From Martelella alba (GTDB lineage: Bacteria > Pseudomonadota > Alphaproteobacteria > Rhizobiales > Rhizobiaceae): a DNA stretch of 64,000 nt. The DNA lies in contig NZ_VHLG01000001.1 in assembly GCF_006516955.1 (NCBI RefSeq), positions 124,001 through 188,000 on the forward strand, written 5' to 3'. The position numbers and the translations under genes were made by a program. The notes below the pieces were generated by a model. That model was given only the letters and a program-made list of their open reading frames with translations, had not been told where the DNA came from and did no database searches. Shown here piece by piece: positions 37,626-47,232 of the stretch (position 1 is the stretch's first letter; each line of letters begins with the position of its first letter).

Positions 37626-39310
37626 TGGCCGGACCGGACGAACAGCCGGCAAAGGCCGTGATCTATTGCCGGGTCTCTTCGAAGGGGCAGGAATCGGACG
37701 GTCACGGCCTTGAAAGCCAGGAGACCCGCTGCCGCCAGCATGCGGCGGCAAAGGGCTACCAGGTTGCCGCCGTCTTTCCCGACACGATCACCGGCGGCAT
37801 CGACTTCATGAAACGTCCGGGCATGAAGGCCCTGCTCAGCTTTCTCGACGCCCAGCCGGACGAGCGCTTCGTCGTCATCTTCGACGATCTCAAGCGCTTT
37901 GCCCGCGACACCCGTTTCCATCTCGATCTGCGCGATGCCTTCCGCGCCCGGAAGGCAACGATCGAATGCCTCAACTTCCGCCTCGACGAGACACCGGAAG
38001 GCGAGTTCATCGAAACCATCATTGCCGCCCAAGGGGCGCTGGAACGCAAGCAGAACGGCCGGCAGGTCGCCCAGAAGATGCGCGCCCGCATGGAAAACGG
38101 CTACTGGATTCACAATCCCCCGGTCGGCTATCAATACGTCACGATCAAGGGGCGCGGAAAAGTCCTTGTTCCGAAGGAACCGCTGGCGACCATCGTCCGC
38201 GAGGCCTTCGAGGGCTATGCCGCTGGCCGCTTCCAGTCGCAGGCCGAGGTCAAGCGCTTCTTCGAAAGCTGCCCTTCCTTTCCGCGCACCAGAGCCGGCA
38301 TCGTCACCCAGCAACGCGTCACGGAAATCCTCACCCAGCCCCTCTATTCCGGCTATATCTGCAGCGACATCTACAGGCTCGACTGGCTGAAAGGCCAGCA
38401 CGATGCCCTGATCTCGCTTGCGACCTTTGACAAGGTGCAGGAACGCCGTTCCGGTGTCGCCAAGCTTCCGGCGCGCAAGAATATCGGCGATGATTTTGCC
38501 CTGCGCGGCTTCGTCTGCTGCGCCGGTTGCGGCGTGCCGTTCAGAAGTTCCTGGGCTAAAGGCAATACCAAGCGCTATCCCTATTATCTCTGCCAGACGA
38601 AGGGCTGTGAAAGCTATGGCAAGTCGATTGCCCGCGACCGGCTCGAAGGCGATGTCGGCGCGATCATCAAGTCCCTTCAGCCAGGCCCGAAACTCTTCGA
38701 ACTGGTCAGGGTGATGTTCCGCGATGCCTGGAACCAGCGTCTCGCGCTTGCCGACGACATGCTGAAATCCGGCAGGGAGCGCCTGCGGCAGACCGACAAG
38801 CAGATCGACACATTGCTTGCGAGGATCATCGACGCCACCAGCCCGGCCGTCATCCGCGCCTACGAAGACAAGATCGCCGGGCTCGAACGCGACAAGCTCA
38901 GACTGAGCGATCAGCTCGCCAATCTCGCCCCGCAGCCCGGCACCTTCGACAAAATGCTAGAACTCTCGCTAGGATTCCTCGCAAACCCTTGGAAAATCTG
39001 GGAAACAGGCAATGTCACGCTCAAGCGGACCGTGCTCAGACTGGCCTTCGAGGACCGGCTGAAATACCATCGAGAAAAGGGTGCTAGAACCCCCGAAAAT
39101 CGCTTTACCGTTCAAAGCTTTAAGGGGGGATTATACCTTGCAATTGCAAGGTGGTGCGGTCGAGAAGACTCGAACTTCCACGGGTTGCCCCACAGCGACC
39201 TCAACGCTGCGCGTCTACCAATTCCGCCACGACCGCATCGTGGTAGGTGCCGGTTCGTCCCGGCGCCGCTGCATGTAGCAAAAGCGATGACGCCGCACAA
39301 GCGCCTGTGA
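37622..39310 (+). CDS. Large serine recombinase (integrase of the element)
   Basis: The protein has an N-terminal resolvase domain ([20 protein letters not shown]; the nucleophile is Ser19), a Recombinase domain ([20 protein letters not shown]), a zinc ribbon with four cysteines ([20 protein letters not shown]), and a coiled coil near 370-430. It should catalyse integration and excision. The frame runs 562 residues, but the last 70 or so come from reading through the tRNA-Leu gene. The usual ending of this family ([12 protein letters not shown]) is present in another frame, shifted by one base in the C-run at 39090-39094, so the true C-terminus is uncertain. Coupled to the small gene upstream. 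Confidence 0.85.
   Translation: MMAGPDEQPAKAVIYCRVSSKGQESDGHGLESQETRCRQHAAAKGYQVAAVFPDTITGGIDFMKRPGMKALLSFLDAQPDERFVVIFDDLKRFARDTRFHLDLRDAFRARKATIECLNFRLDETPEGEFIETIIAAQGALERKQNGRQVAQKMRARMENGYWIHNPPVGYQYVTIKGRGKVLVPKEPLATIVREAFEGYAAGRFQSQAEVKRFFESCPSFPRTRAGIVTQQRVTEILTQPLYSGYICSDIYRLDWLKGQHDALISLATFDKVQERRSGVAKLPARKNIGDDFALRGFVCCAGCGVPFRSSWAKGNTKRYPYYLCQTKGCESYGKSIARDRLEGDVGAIIKSLQPGPKLFELVRVMFRDAWNQRLALADDMLKSGRERLRQTDKQIDTLLARIIDATSPAVIRAYEDKIAGLERDKLRLSDQLANLAPQPGTFDKMLELSLGFLANPWKIWETGNVTLKRTVLRLAFEDRLKYHREKGARTPENRFTVQSFKGGLYLAIARWCGREDSNFHGLPHSDLNAARLPIPPRPHRGRCRFVPAPLHVAKAMTPHKRL
39136..39151. other. 16-bp perfect palindrome at the tRNA-Leu 3' end
   Basis: CCTTGCAA and its complement TTGCAAGG directly abut the tRNA 3' end. 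It may act as a tRNA terminator hairpin (no T-run) or belong to the attachment site of the element. Confidence 0.45.
39152..39236 (-). tRNA. tRNA-Leu (anticodon GAG)
   Basis: On the minus strand GCGGTCG...CGACCGC acceptor arms enclose a D arm (GGCGGAATTGGTAGACGC), an anticodon arm with loop TTGAGGT (anticodon GAG), a class II variable arm and the T arm GTTCGAGTC. CCA is encoded at the 3' end (39152-39154). Its 3' end abuts the serine recombinase gene and is the probable integration site. Confidence 0.95.
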
Positions 39311-39434
39311 CACATTTTTTTCATTTATTCCGCATTGCCCTAACTGTCCGCCACGCGATGTCTGCTCAAGGGGCTGGCGAAGCTTGCCGCAAAGCCCCAA
39401 ATCTGCGAAGAAATGCGCAAAAAAGGACCGTTTC

Positions 39435-40172
39435 ATGCAAAGACAGGATATTCAAATCGCCATGCGGGCCGAAGACGGTTCTGCTCCCGTGCGCTGGTGG
39501 ATAACCGACAACCCGGTCTCCTATCCCTATGCTCTGGCCGTGATGGAGCGGGAAGTGGAAAGAATCGCTCATGGAGAAGCTGATGAACTGGTCTGGCTGG
39601 TCGAGCATCCGCCGCTCTACACCGCCGGGACGAGTGCCAATTCCGGCGATCTTCTGATGCCGGGTCGGTTTCCGGTCTACGAGACGGGGCGCGGCGGCGA
39701 ATACACCTATCATGGCCCGGGCCAGCGCGTTGCCTATCTTATGCTCGACCTGAAACGCCGGCGCAGGGACGTCCGTGCCTTCGTATCGGCGATTGAGGAG
39801 GTCATTATCCGATCGCTAGACAGCATGAATGTGCGCGGTGAGCGACGCGAGGACCGTGTCGGTGTCTGGGTGCGCCGGCCGGAAAAGCCGCTGCTCGCCG
39901 ACGGTCAGGTCGCAGAAGACAAGATTGCCGCGATCGGCATCCGGCTGCGGCACTGGGTGAGCTTCCACGGGCTTTCAATCAATGTCGAGCCTGAGCTGGA
40001 GCATTTCAGCGGCATCGTCCCCTGTGGCATTGCCGGCTATGGTGTCACCAGCCTTGTTGATCTCGGTCTGCCGGTTACCATGGGCGATGTTGATGTTGCG
40101 CTCAGGGCCGCCTTTGAAGAGGTCTTCGGGCCAACGGCGCGATGTCCTGGCGCGGACCCGGCCGAACCTTGA
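39435..40172 (+). CDS. lipB: Lipoyl(octanoyl) transferase
   Basis: LipB moves octanoyl from acyl carrier protein to lipoyl domains such as GcvH (encoded at 49242) for lipoate synthesis. Visible: [11 protein letters not shown], the [12 protein letters not shown] signature, the catalytic Lys in [18 protein letters not shown], and [12 protein letters not shown], where the conserved Cys lies. The length, 245 residues, fits. ATG at 39435 follows AAAGGA. It is the first gene beyond the mobile element, 200 bases from tRNA-Leu. Confidence 0.93.
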   Translation: MQRQDIQIAMRAEDGSAPVRWWITDNPVSYPYALAVMEREVERIAHGEADELVWLVEHPPLYTAGTSANSGDLLMPGRFPVYETGRGGEYTYHGPGQRVAYLMLDLKRRRRDVRAFVSAIEEVIIRSLDSMNVRGERREDRVGVWVRRPEKPLLADGQVAEDKIAAIGIRLRHWVSFHGLSINVEPELEHFSGIVPCGIAGYGVTSLVDLGLPVTMGDVDVALRAAFEEVFGPTARCPGADPAEP

Positions 40173-40257
40173 TCGGGTCACGTGAAGTGTTGTCTGTCTA
40201 CCGTCGCATTCTTCCTGTAGTCTTTTAGCAAGGCCTTGAAAGCGGGAGGAGACCGAT

Positions 40258-41034
40258 ATGGACGGGCAATTCATCTGGTACGAATTACTGACTTCTGATG
40301 TCGCGGCTGCGGGTGATTTTTACAGCAGGGTGACTGGCTGGCAGCGCCGCGATAGTGGCGTCGCTGGCACGGACTATGCGCTTTTTGCCGTTGAGGGCTT
40401 CGAAATGGCTGTCGGTGGGTTGATGGCGCTGACGCCGGAAATGATCGGGCGCAAGGTGCCGCCAAATTGGAGCGGCTACGTCGATGTTGCGGATGTGGAC
40501 GGCAAGGCCGCTGAATTTGAAAAGGCAGGCGGTCAAATCCTCGTTTCGCCACAGGATATTCCGAAAACCGGTCGATTCGCCGTACTTGCAGATCCCTTCG
40601 GCGCCGTGATCAATCTTTTCTGTCCTGCCCCGATGGATGGCCCGATGCCGGAAGGACCGAAACCGCCCTCACCCGGCACCTTCGCCTGGCACGAGCTCTA
40701 CACGAGCAATCCCGATGCGGCGATGGCCTTTTATGCCGATATGTTCGGCTGGCAGGCCGATGAACCCTTCGATATGGGGGAGATGGGCCAATATCTGCTG
40801 TTTTCGGCGGGCGGAAGGCAGATCGGCGGCATGATGCGCAAACTGCCGGATATGCCGATGTCTTTCTGGAACTATTACGCTGTAGTCGATGCGATCGATG
40901 CCGCTGCTGCCCGCGTTCGGGACAATGGCGGCCGGATCATCAATGGTCCACATCAAGTGCCGGGTGGAAGTTTCATTCTGCAATGTATTGACCCGCAGGG
41001 CGCGATGTTTTCGCTCACGGCATCAAAGCGATAG
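40258..41034 (+). CDS. VOC (glyoxalase-like) family protein with two domains
   Basis: Two vicinal-oxygen-chelate repeats are clear: FIWYELLTSDVAAAGDFYSR at the start and FAWHELYTSNPDAAMAFYAD near residue 140, each followed by a second half ending in DPFGAVINLF and DPQGAMFSL. Such proteins bind a metal and are glyoxalases, dioxygenases or resistance proteins; the substrate is not apparent. GGGAGGAG precedes the ATG. Single gene between lipB and the formaldehyde dehydrogenase. Confidence 0.8.
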   Translation: MDGQFIWYELLTSDVAAAGDFYSRVTGWQRRDSGVAGTDYALFAVEGFEMAVGGLMALTPEMIGRKVPPNWSGYVDVADVDGKAAEFEKAGGQILVSPQDIPKTGRFAVLADPFGAVINLFCPAPMDGPMPEGPKPPSPGTFAWHELYTSNPDAAMAFYADMFGWQADEPFDMGEMGQYLLFSAGGRQIGGMMRKLPDMPMSFWNYYAVVDAIDAAAARVRDNGGRIINGPHQVPGGSFILQCIDPQGAMFSLTASKR

Positions 41035-41168
41035 GCTGCGCTTCAGGATAACGCGATCGTGTCGATTTCTCGGCCTGGATTGTCGTTGCGGGGCTTGCTG
41101 CGCGCTTCATCTCCGTGGCAGATGTGTCAGCGAGGAAATACTTATGCATATTGAAGGAGAGAACGCTC

Positions 41169-42296
41169 ATGGACGTGCGCGCAGCAGTTGCCGTTGAAGC
41201 CGGCAAACCCCTTGAAGTCATGACTGTTCAGCTGGAAGGCCCGCGGGCCGGAGAAGTGCTGATCGAGGTCAAGGCCACCGGCATCTGCCACACGGATGAT
41301 TTCACGCTTTCGGGCGCTGATCCTGAAGGGATTTTTCCTGCGATTCTCGGTCATGAAGGCGCAGGCGTGGTGGTTGATGTCGGCCCCGGCGTCACCTCGG
41401 TGAAGAAGGGAGATCATGTTATCCCTCTCTACACGCCGGAATGCCGGGAATGCCCGTCCTGCCTTTCGCGCAAGACCAATCTGTGTACCGCGATCCGCTC
41501 GACCCAGGGTCAGGGCCTGATGCCCGATGGCACGTCGCGATTCTCGCTCGATGGCAAGCCGCTGTTTCACTATATGGGCTGTTCGACCTTTGCGAACTAC
41601 ACGGTTTTGCCGGAGATCGCGGTCGCAAAGATCAACCCCGACGCACCGTTCGACAAGGTCTGCTATATCGGCTGCGGCGTTACCACCGGTGTTGGCGCCG
41701 TCATCAATACGGCCAAGGTGGAAATCGGCGCAACGGCGATCGTTTTCGGTCTCGGCGGCATTGGCCTGAACGTCATTCAGGGCCTTAGGCTCGCCGGGGC
41801 TGACATGATCATTGGCGTAGACCTCAACAACGAAAAAAAGGCCTGGGGCGAACGTTTCGGCATGACGCATTTCGTCAATCCAAAGGAAATCGGCAAGGAT
41901 CTGGTGCCCTATCTGATCGATTTGACCAAGCGTGGCGCCGACACGATCGGCGGAGCTGACTACACCTTCGATTGCACCGGCAACACCACGGTAATGCGTC
42001 AGGCGCTCGAATCATCCCATCGTGGCTGGGGCAAGTCGGTCGTGATCGGTGTCGCTGGCGCCGGCCAGGAAATCTCCACCCGCCCCTTCCAGCTGGTGAC
42101 TGGCCGCAGCTGGATGGGGACGGCTTTCGGCGGAGCACGCGGACGCACCGATGTGCCGAAAATCGTCGACTGGTATATGGACGGCAAGATCGAGATCGAT
42201 CCGATGATTACCCATCTTCTGAAGCTTGAGGATATCAACAAGGGCTTCGACATGATGCATAGTGGTGAAAGCATCCGTTCGGTCGTCGTTTACTGA
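41169..42296 (+). CDS. S-(hydroxymethyl)glutathione dehydrogenase / class III alcohol dehydrogenase
   Basis: This enzyme oxidises the glutathione adduct of formaldehyde to S-formylglutathione with NAD+. At 375 residues it has the class III length. Catalytic zinc ligands are in ATGICHTDD and GHEGAGVV; the structural zinc site is the four-cysteine loop [15 protein letters not shown]; the nucleotide fold is [15 protein letters not shown] at 41169 gives the normal N-terminus MDVRAAVAV; an upstream in-frame start at 41115 is unlikely. S-formylglutathione hydrolase, the next enzyme, is encoded 1.6 kb downstream on the same strand. Symbol could be adhC, adhI or frmA. Confidence 0.92.
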   Translation: MDVRAAVAVEAGKPLEVMTVQLEGPRAGEVLIEVKATGICHTDDFTLSGADPEGIFPAILGHEGAGVVVDVGPGVTSVKKGDHVIPLYTPECRECPSCLSRKTNLCTAIRSTQGQGLMPDGTSRFSLDGKPLFHYMGCSTFANYTVLPEIAVAKINPDAPFDKVCYIGCGVTTGVGAVINTAKVEIGATAIVFGLGGIGLNVIQGLRLAGADMIIGVDLNNEKKAWGERFGMTHFVNPKEIGKDLVPYLIDLTKRGADTIGGADYTFDCTGNTTVMRQALESSHRGWGKSVVIGVAGAGQEISTRPFQLVTGRSWMGTAFGGARGRTDVPKIVDWYMDGKIEIDPMITHLLKLEDINKGFDMMHSGESIRSVVVY

Positions 42297-42316
42297 GGAC
42301 CGGGACGAATAGAAGC

Positions 42317-42781
42317 ATGACCACGATCTATGTCGATGCCGATGCCTGTCCGGTGAAGGCGGAAATAATGCGGGTTGCCGAACGCAACGGGCTGCCGGTC
42401 ATTCTGGTCGCTAATTCCGGGCTTCGGCCATCGCGTGATCCGATGGTTCGCAATGTCATCGTCGGCGCTTCTTTTGACGCCGCCGATGACTGGATCGCCG
42501 AACGGGCCGCTCCGGGCGATATCGTCGTGACGGCCGATGTGCCGCTGGCGGAGCGCTGTGTTCATGCCGGCGCACTGGTAACAGGACCGACGGGCCGCAT
42601 TTTTGACGCGGCCAATATCGGCATGGCCCGCGCGATGCGTGATCTCGGCCAGCACCTGCGTGAAACGGGTGAGAGCAAGGGCTATAATGCAGCCTTCTCG
42701 GCGCGTGACCGGTCGCAATTTCTTCAGACGCTTCACCGCCTTTGCGGTCAGGCAAAAAGCCTGCCCAAGGGCACGGCGTGA
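42317..42781 (+). CDS. YaiI/YqxD (DUF188) family protein
   Basis: The 154-residue protein has the family signature TTIYVDADACPVKAEIMRVA at the start, and DDWIAERAAPGDIVVTADVP with the following DIPLA-like loop. It has a PIN-like fold with acidic residues; function unproven. It lies between the two formaldehyde-detoxification genes, 20 bases after the dehydrogenase, and may be cotranscribed with them. Confidence 0.88.
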   Translation: MTTIYVDADACPVKAEIMRVAERNGLPVILVANSGLRPSRDPMVRNVIVGASFDAADDWIAERAAPGDIVVTADVPLAERCVHAGALVTGPTGRIFDAANIGMARAMRDLGQHLRETGESKGYNAAFSARDRSQFLQTLHRLCGQAKSLPKGTA

Positions 42782-42797
42782 TGCATAAGGAGTTTTC

Positions 42798-43631
42798 ATG
42801 AAAATCCTGTCCGAAAGTACCGCCTTTGGCGGCATGCAGGGTGTTTTTGCCCATGATTCGGAAGTCTGTGGCTGTGAGATGACTTTTGCGGCCTTTATTC
42901 CACCGCAGGCAATCACAGGGCCGCGGCCGGTTCTGTGGTATCTGTCCGGCCTCACCTGCACGCATGCCAATGTGATGGAAAAGGGTGAATATCGCCGCCT
43001 TGCCGCCGAATATGGCTTGATCGTCATCTGCCCGGATACCAGTCCGCGTGGTACGGATGTTCCCGATGAGCTGACCAATTGGCAGATGGGCAAGGGAGCT
43101 GGGTTCTATCTCGACGCCACCGAAAAACCCTGGTCCGAAAACTACAGGATGTACAGCTACCTCACCGAGGAACTGCCGGCGCTTATCGCCTCAAGTTTCC
43201 GTGCCGATATGGAAAGGCAGGGCATATTCGGCCACTCAATGGGCGGTCATGGTGCAATGACGATGGCGCTGAAAAACCCTGATCGCTTCAAGAGCTGCTC
43301 TGCCTTTGCGCCGATCGTGTCGCCTTCAACGTCGGACTGGTCGATCCCGGCGCTGACGAAATATCTTGGTCCAGATCAGGCCGCATGGCGCAGCTATGAC
43401 GCCTGCGCGCTGGTTGAAGATGGCGCCCGCTTCCCTGAATTTCTGATTGATCAGGGCAAGGCTGACGGTTTCCTGGAAAACGGGCTGAAGCCCTGGATGT
43501 TCGAAGAGGCGGTCAAGGACACAGATATTGCTCTGACGCTGCGCCTGCATGAACGCTACGATCACTCCTATTATTTCATCTCCACTTTCATGGATGACCA
43601 TCTCCGCTGGCATGCGGATCGTTTGCTCTGA
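42798..43631 (+). CDS. fghA: S-formylglutathione hydrolase
   Basis: An esterase-D type alpha/beta hydrolase that releases formate and glutathione from S-formylglutathione, the second step of formaldehyde removal. Visible: LWYLSGLTCTHANVMEKGEY, the nucleophile elbow GHSMGGHGA with catalytic Ser, DQGKADGFLENGL with the Asp, and the His in YDHSYYFIS. Length 277 is normal. AAGGAG precedes the ATG, 16 bases after the DUF188 stop. Confidence 0.93.
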   Translation: MKILSESTAFGGMQGVFAHDSEVCGCEMTFAAFIPPQAITGPRPVLWYLSGLTCTHANVMEKGEYRRLAAEYGLIVICPDTSPRGTDVPDELTNWQMGKGAGFYLDATEKPWSENYRMYSYLTEELPALIASSFRADMERQGIFGHSMGGHGAMTMALKNPDRFKSCSAFAPIVSPSTSDWSIPALTKYLGPDQAAWRSYDACALVEDGARFPEFLIDQGKADGFLENGLKPWMFEEAVKDTDIALTLRLHERYDHSYYFISTFMDDHLRWHADRLL

Positions 43632-43690
43632 CGATTTGCATGGCACGAAACAAAAGGCGACGCGGAAAACGGGTCGCCCAGACTTTTGCC

Positions 43691-43847
43691 AAAGTCATTC
43701 AGATTGCCTGTTTGGGGTGGCGCTGCCCCTCCGTCGTCATCCCCGTGCTCGTCACGGGGATCCAGGCTCTTCAGAGCGTTGGATAAACGTATCTTTCGCC
43801 TCGCAGTCGCGCGCCAGCTAGGTGGCTGTGAAACGCACAGGCATGAC
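43691..43847 (+). repeat. Dispersed palindromic intergenic repeat, copy A
   Basis: The core CGTCATCCCCGTGCTCGTCA with its continuation forms a hairpin (ATCCCCGTG...CACGGGGAT near 43737-43759). The outer parts (AAAGTCATTCAG at 43691 and GCACAGGCATGA near 43836) match a second, inverted copy at 62642-62802. This is the kind of short hairpin element scattered through rhizobial genomes. Open frames across it give LDPRDEHGDDDGG peptides, which are not real genes. Confidence 0.8.
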
Positions 43848-43935
43848 GTCAAAAAAGGGGTGAGATTTGTCAGCGATCTGGGCGACCCGGAATTGCGTCG
43901 CCTTTCTTCGAAATTCGGGTTCTCGCGAAACTCTG

Positions 43936-44730
43936 TCAGCTCTGCATGGTCTTCAGCACCGTATAGGCCGTCACCATATCGATATAGCGCAGCTCCCGAC
44001 GCTGATCGGCTTCTGCGTCATGGCCCCAGTGCTCAATCGTCCAGTCTTCTTCCAGATGGGCTAGTTCCCAGGCCTGCTCAAGGCTGATTTCCTCACGCGC
44101 CACGGCCAGCGCCAAGATTGCCGAGCCCGTCAATGTCGTCATGACATGCATTGAAGCCAGTGTGAAAGGCTCTGCATGCTGCTGAAGAGCGTTCCTGAAA
44201 GAATCAATACTTTCTGCAGGTTGTTGTACAAACATAACGCTGTTTGCGAGCTTGAATCGTGCAGAGAATGAGCGCGCCATCCAGTTCAGCAGCGGATCCC
44301 AGCGATCTTTTTGACGCTGAACCAGCTCGGTCGGGCTCGATACGCGATAAAACAACAGATCGTTGCCGCAATAGGATACGATTTCGTCGAAAACAGCTTC
44401 GGCATTGTCGGAAATGCCGTCGAGTGTTGTATTTGCCAGTCGGGTCAGCGGCATCGTTGCCGGATCAATGACGTCAGCCTGGTCCTTCCATTCACGGCAG
44501 ATGAGATCTGCCAGCACGGCATTGGGCAGCTGCAAGGCGTGTCCGGCCGGTGTCTTGACGCCGCGCCCATCCAGTTCGATGGCGAAACCGCCACTGCCAG
44601 TCGCGACAAAACTGGCTTCATTGTAGAAGCGCCGCGGCAATTCGGATCGCATCAATTCCTGAGAACGCCTGACCGGATCAATCGCCGCCAGTTCCCTCTC
44701 GAAATTGTCAGTGTTCAAATGGTCTCGCAT
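43936..44730 (-). CDS. ATP12 family chaperone
   Basis: The 264-residue protein matches ATP12, the assembly chaperone for the F1-ATPase alpha subunit shared by mitochondria and Alphaproteobacteria. Segments: LPRRFYNEASF, FAIELDGRGVKTPAGHALQL, PLTRLANTTLDGI, DLLFYRVSSP, and the C-terminal EEDWTIEHWGHDAEA. It overlaps the 3' end of the HAD gene upstream by 23 bases on the same strand, so it is last in an operon of five genes (crcB to ATP12). Confidence 0.9.
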   Translation of the reverse strand: MRDHLNTDNFERELAAIDPVRRSQELMRSELPRRFYNEASFVATGSGGFAIELDGRGVKTPAGHALQLPNAVLADLICREWKDQADVIDPATMPLTRLANTTLDGISDNAEAVFDEIVSYCGNDLLFYRVSSPTELVQRQKDRWDPLLNWMARSFSARFKLANSVMFVQQPAESIDSFRNALQQHAEPFTLASMHVMTTLTGSAILALAVAREEISLEQAWELAHLEEDWTIEHWGHDAEADQRRELRYIDMVTAYTVLKTMQS

Positions 44731-45391
44731 GATCTTCTCCGATCAGCTGCACTAGAATGTCATTCGGTGATGTCAGAATCCGCTCGGCGCCGGCTGACAT
44801 CAATGCATCGGTTTGGCCATAACCCCAGCTCACACCCAGCGCCCGAGCCCCGGCTGATCTCGCCATCTGCATATCAAAAACAGCGTCGCCGATGACTGTC
44901 GTGTCAGCAGGATCAATTCCGGCTTCCGAGCAGCATTCCAGCACCATGGCCGGATGCGGCTTTGAGGGACAGTCGTCAGCCGTGCGCGTTACTGGAAATC
45001 GGCTGAACCAATTATGAACATCAAGCATATGATTGAGGCCGCGCCGTGATTTTCCCGTGACGGCGCCGATCAAAATTTCATCTTCTTCAAATAATCTTTC
45101 CAGGACATCCGCGATGCCTTCGAACAGACTTTCCTGCATCGACGGATCAGCCCTGACCTCAGAAAATAGCGAACGGTAATGCGCCATCATGGCGCGGGCC
45201 TCTTCATCAATCGCAGGCTTGTCCAGCAGGCCCGCAATGGCCACATCCAGCGTCAGGCCGACCGTTGCGCGGGTGGCCTCGACAGCCGGGGCCGCGTAAC
45301 CGAAGTCGAGGAAGGTTCGCCTCATCGTCTCCTGAATGATGACAAGGCTGTCAACCAGCGTTCCATCGCAGTCAAAAAGAACCAGTTTCAT
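44708..45391 (-). CDS. HAD-IA family hydrolase (copy 1)
   Basis: A haloacid dehalogenase-type phosphatase of 227 residues: motif I LVLFDCDGTLVDS, motif II AVTGKSRRGLNHML, motif III/IV CPSKPHPAMVLECCSEAG and TTVIGDAVFDMQMARSAG. ATG at 45391 starts at MKLVLFDCDG. It resembles phosphoglycolate phosphatases. A close paralogue lies directly upstream on the same strand, so the pair arose by tandem duplication. Confidence 0.85.
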   Translation of the reverse strand: MKLVLFDCDGTLVDSLVIIQETMRRTFLDFGYAAPAVEATRATVGLTLDVAIAGLLDKPAIDEEARAMMAHYRSLFSEVRADPSMQESLFEGIADVLERLFEEDEILIGAVTGKSRRGLNHMLDVHNWFSRFPVTRTADDCPSKPHPAMVLECCSEAGIDPADTTVIGDAVFDMQMARSAGARALGVSWGYGQTDALMSAGAERILTSPNDILVQLIGEDHARPFEH

Positions 45392-45479
45392 TCCTGTCCT
45401 GTCGCAGCAGGGGTAAATTCTCCTGCTTATCAACCATTTCTTTCATATCACAACACAAGAGAACGGTGAATAAAATTTA

Positions 45480-46130
45480 CTAGATATAGTTGAGGATGTC
45501 TTCGGGGGAGCCGACGGTCATATCCGCACCTGCCGATTTGAGGGCATCAACCGTGCCATATCCCCAGGCGACGCCGATCGCGTCTGCACCGGCGGCCTTG
45601 GCCATCTGCATATCAAAAACCGCATCGCCGATGACGAGGGTCTGTGCCGGGTTGAAATCGAGCTCGGCGCAGCATTCCAGAACCATGGCCGGATCGGGTT
45701 TTGAGGGGCAATCATCGGCGGTCCGAGACACACGAAAATGGGCCGAGAAGCCGTGCAAGCTCAGAATATGATTGAGGCCCCGCCGGGAATTGCCCGTCAC
45801 CGCACCGATGATGACATCATCGCGTCGCGCCAGCGCATCGACAAGCTCGGAAATGCCGGGAAAAAGCTGCTCGGTCATGGCCGGATCGGCATGGATTTCG
45901 GCAAACAGCGATTTGAAATGCAGGCGCATCGCCATCGCTTCTTCGTCCACCGTTTCGCGACCAAGCAGGCGGGCAAAGCTGATATCGAGCGAGAGGCCGA
46001 CGATCGACTTGACGTCTTCAAGGCTCGGAGCGGGATAGTTGAAGGCAATGAATGTGCGGCGAAAGGTTTCGTGGATCCGCCTGACACTGTCGACAAGCGT
46101 TCCGTCACAATCAAATAATACGAGCTTCAT
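45480..46130 (-). CDS. HAD-IA family hydrolase (copy 2)
   Basis: A 216-residue paralogue of the next gene with the same motifs (LVLFDCDGTLVDS, GNSRRGLNHILS, CPSKPDPAMVLECCAEL, LVIGDAVFDMQMAKAAGADA). ATG at 46130 begins MKLVLFDCDG and overlaps the pseudouridine synthase stop (46132) closely. This copy looks like the ancestral one in the rhizobial order crcB, pseudouridine synthase, HAD, ATP12. Substrate unknown. Confidence 0.87.
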   Translation of the reverse strand: MKLVLFDCDGTLVDSVRRIHETFRRTFIAFNYPAPSLEDVKSIVGLSLDISFARLLGRETVDEEAMAMRLHFKSLFAEIHADPAMTEQLFPGISELVDALARRDDVIIGAVTGNSRRGLNHILSLHGFSAHFRVSRTADDCPSKPDPAMVLECCAELDFNPAQTLVIGDAVFDMQMAKAAGADAIGVAWGYGTVDALKSAGADMTVGSPEDILNYI

Positions 46131-46131
46131 T

Positions 46132-47124
46132 CTAGTCCTTATCAAGGTCTTCCCGGTTGGCATCGAAACCGAGCAGGTTCCAGCTCTGTATCATATGCGG
46201 CGGCAGAGGTGCGGTGATGCGCAGCCGCCCGCCATCGGGGTGGGGAATATCGATATGACGTGCATGCAGATGGAGGCGTTTCTGCATGCCGCCGGGGAAA
46301 TCCCAGTTGGGATCATCGTCGAAATATTTCGGGTCGCCAATGATGGGGTGACCGATGTGGAGCGCATGAACGCGCAGCTGGTGCGTGCGTCCGGTATAAG
46401 GCTCCATCTCGAGCCAGGCCAGGCGGTTTGCCGCCGTCTCGACCACCCGGTAATAGGAGACGGCATGGTCGGCGCCATCATCGCCATGTTTGGCGATGCG
46501 CATGCGGTCGCCGTCCGGTGTCTGCTCCTTGGCGAGCCAGGTGGAGATCTTGTCCTCGCTCTTGCGCGGCACGCCCTTCACCAGCGACCAGTAGGTTTTC
46601 TTGGTGGTCCGTTCGCGGAAGGCTTCGGTCAACTTCTGGGCAGCACCTCTGGTGCGCGCAATCACCAGAACACCGGAGGTGTCCCGGTCAAGGCGATGCA
46701 CAAGGCGCGGCTTCTCGCCCTTTCTGCTGGTCCAGGCTTCCAGCATCTTGTCGATGTGGCGAACAACACCCGAGCCACCCTGGACTGCAAGTCCGGCGGG
46801 CTTGTTGAGCACGAACAGCCGGTCATCTTCATGCAGCAGCATGCGGGCCAGAAGTTCAGCATCAGGTGAGTGTTTCAGCGCCTTTGAGGCAATCGGGCCG
46901 CTGGCCTTCTGGTCGACACCCATCATCGGCGGCACACGCACCATCTGCCCCGGCTGAATACGGGTGTCGGTCTTGACCCGGCCGCCATCGATGCGGACCT
47001 GACCGGATCGGAGCAGTTTTTGCAGCGCACCAAAACCAAGGCCGGGATAGTGGATCTTGAACCAGCGATCGAGGCGCATTCCTGCCTCGTCATGGTCAAC
47101 CTTGATATGTTCGATACCCGCCAT
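46132..47124 (-). CDS. RluC/RluA-family 23S rRNA pseudouridine synthase
   Basis: It has an N-terminal S4 RNA-binding domain (RLDRWFKIHYPGLGFGALQK, about 1-75) and a catalytic domain with RLVHRLDRDTSGVLVIA, whose Asp attacks the uridine C6. A RluC-type enzyme of 330 residues; the exact modified positions are inferred (955, 2504 and 2580 in E. coli 23S rRNA for RluC). The ATG lies about 110 bases after the crcB stop and the gene is followed directly by the HAD gene. Confidence 0.88.
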   Translation of the reverse strand: MAGIEHIKVDHDEAGMRLDRWFKIHYPGLGFGALQKLLRSGQVRIDGGRVKTDTRIQPGQMVRVPPMMGVDQKASGPIASKALKHSPDAELLARMLLHEDDRLFVLNKPAGLAVQGGSGVVRHIDKMLEAWTSRKGEKPRLVHRLDRDTSGVLVIARTRGAAQKLTEAFRERTTKKTYWSLVKGVPRKSEDKISTWLAKEQTPDGDRMRIAKHGDDGADHAVSYYRVVETAANRLAWLEMEPYTGRTHQLRVHALHIGHPIIGDPKYFDDDPNWDFPGGMQKRLHLHARHIDIPHPDGGRLRITAPLPPHMIQSWNLLGFDANREDLDKD

Positions 47125-47232
47125 CCGAATTGTCGTCCTTATGAAACACGGCCTGCCCGGGCGCCGTTCACGAGGCAGCCCGAGTCATGAATGAATGCTC
47201 TAACGCATATTGGCAATCATTGAAACGGGCAG

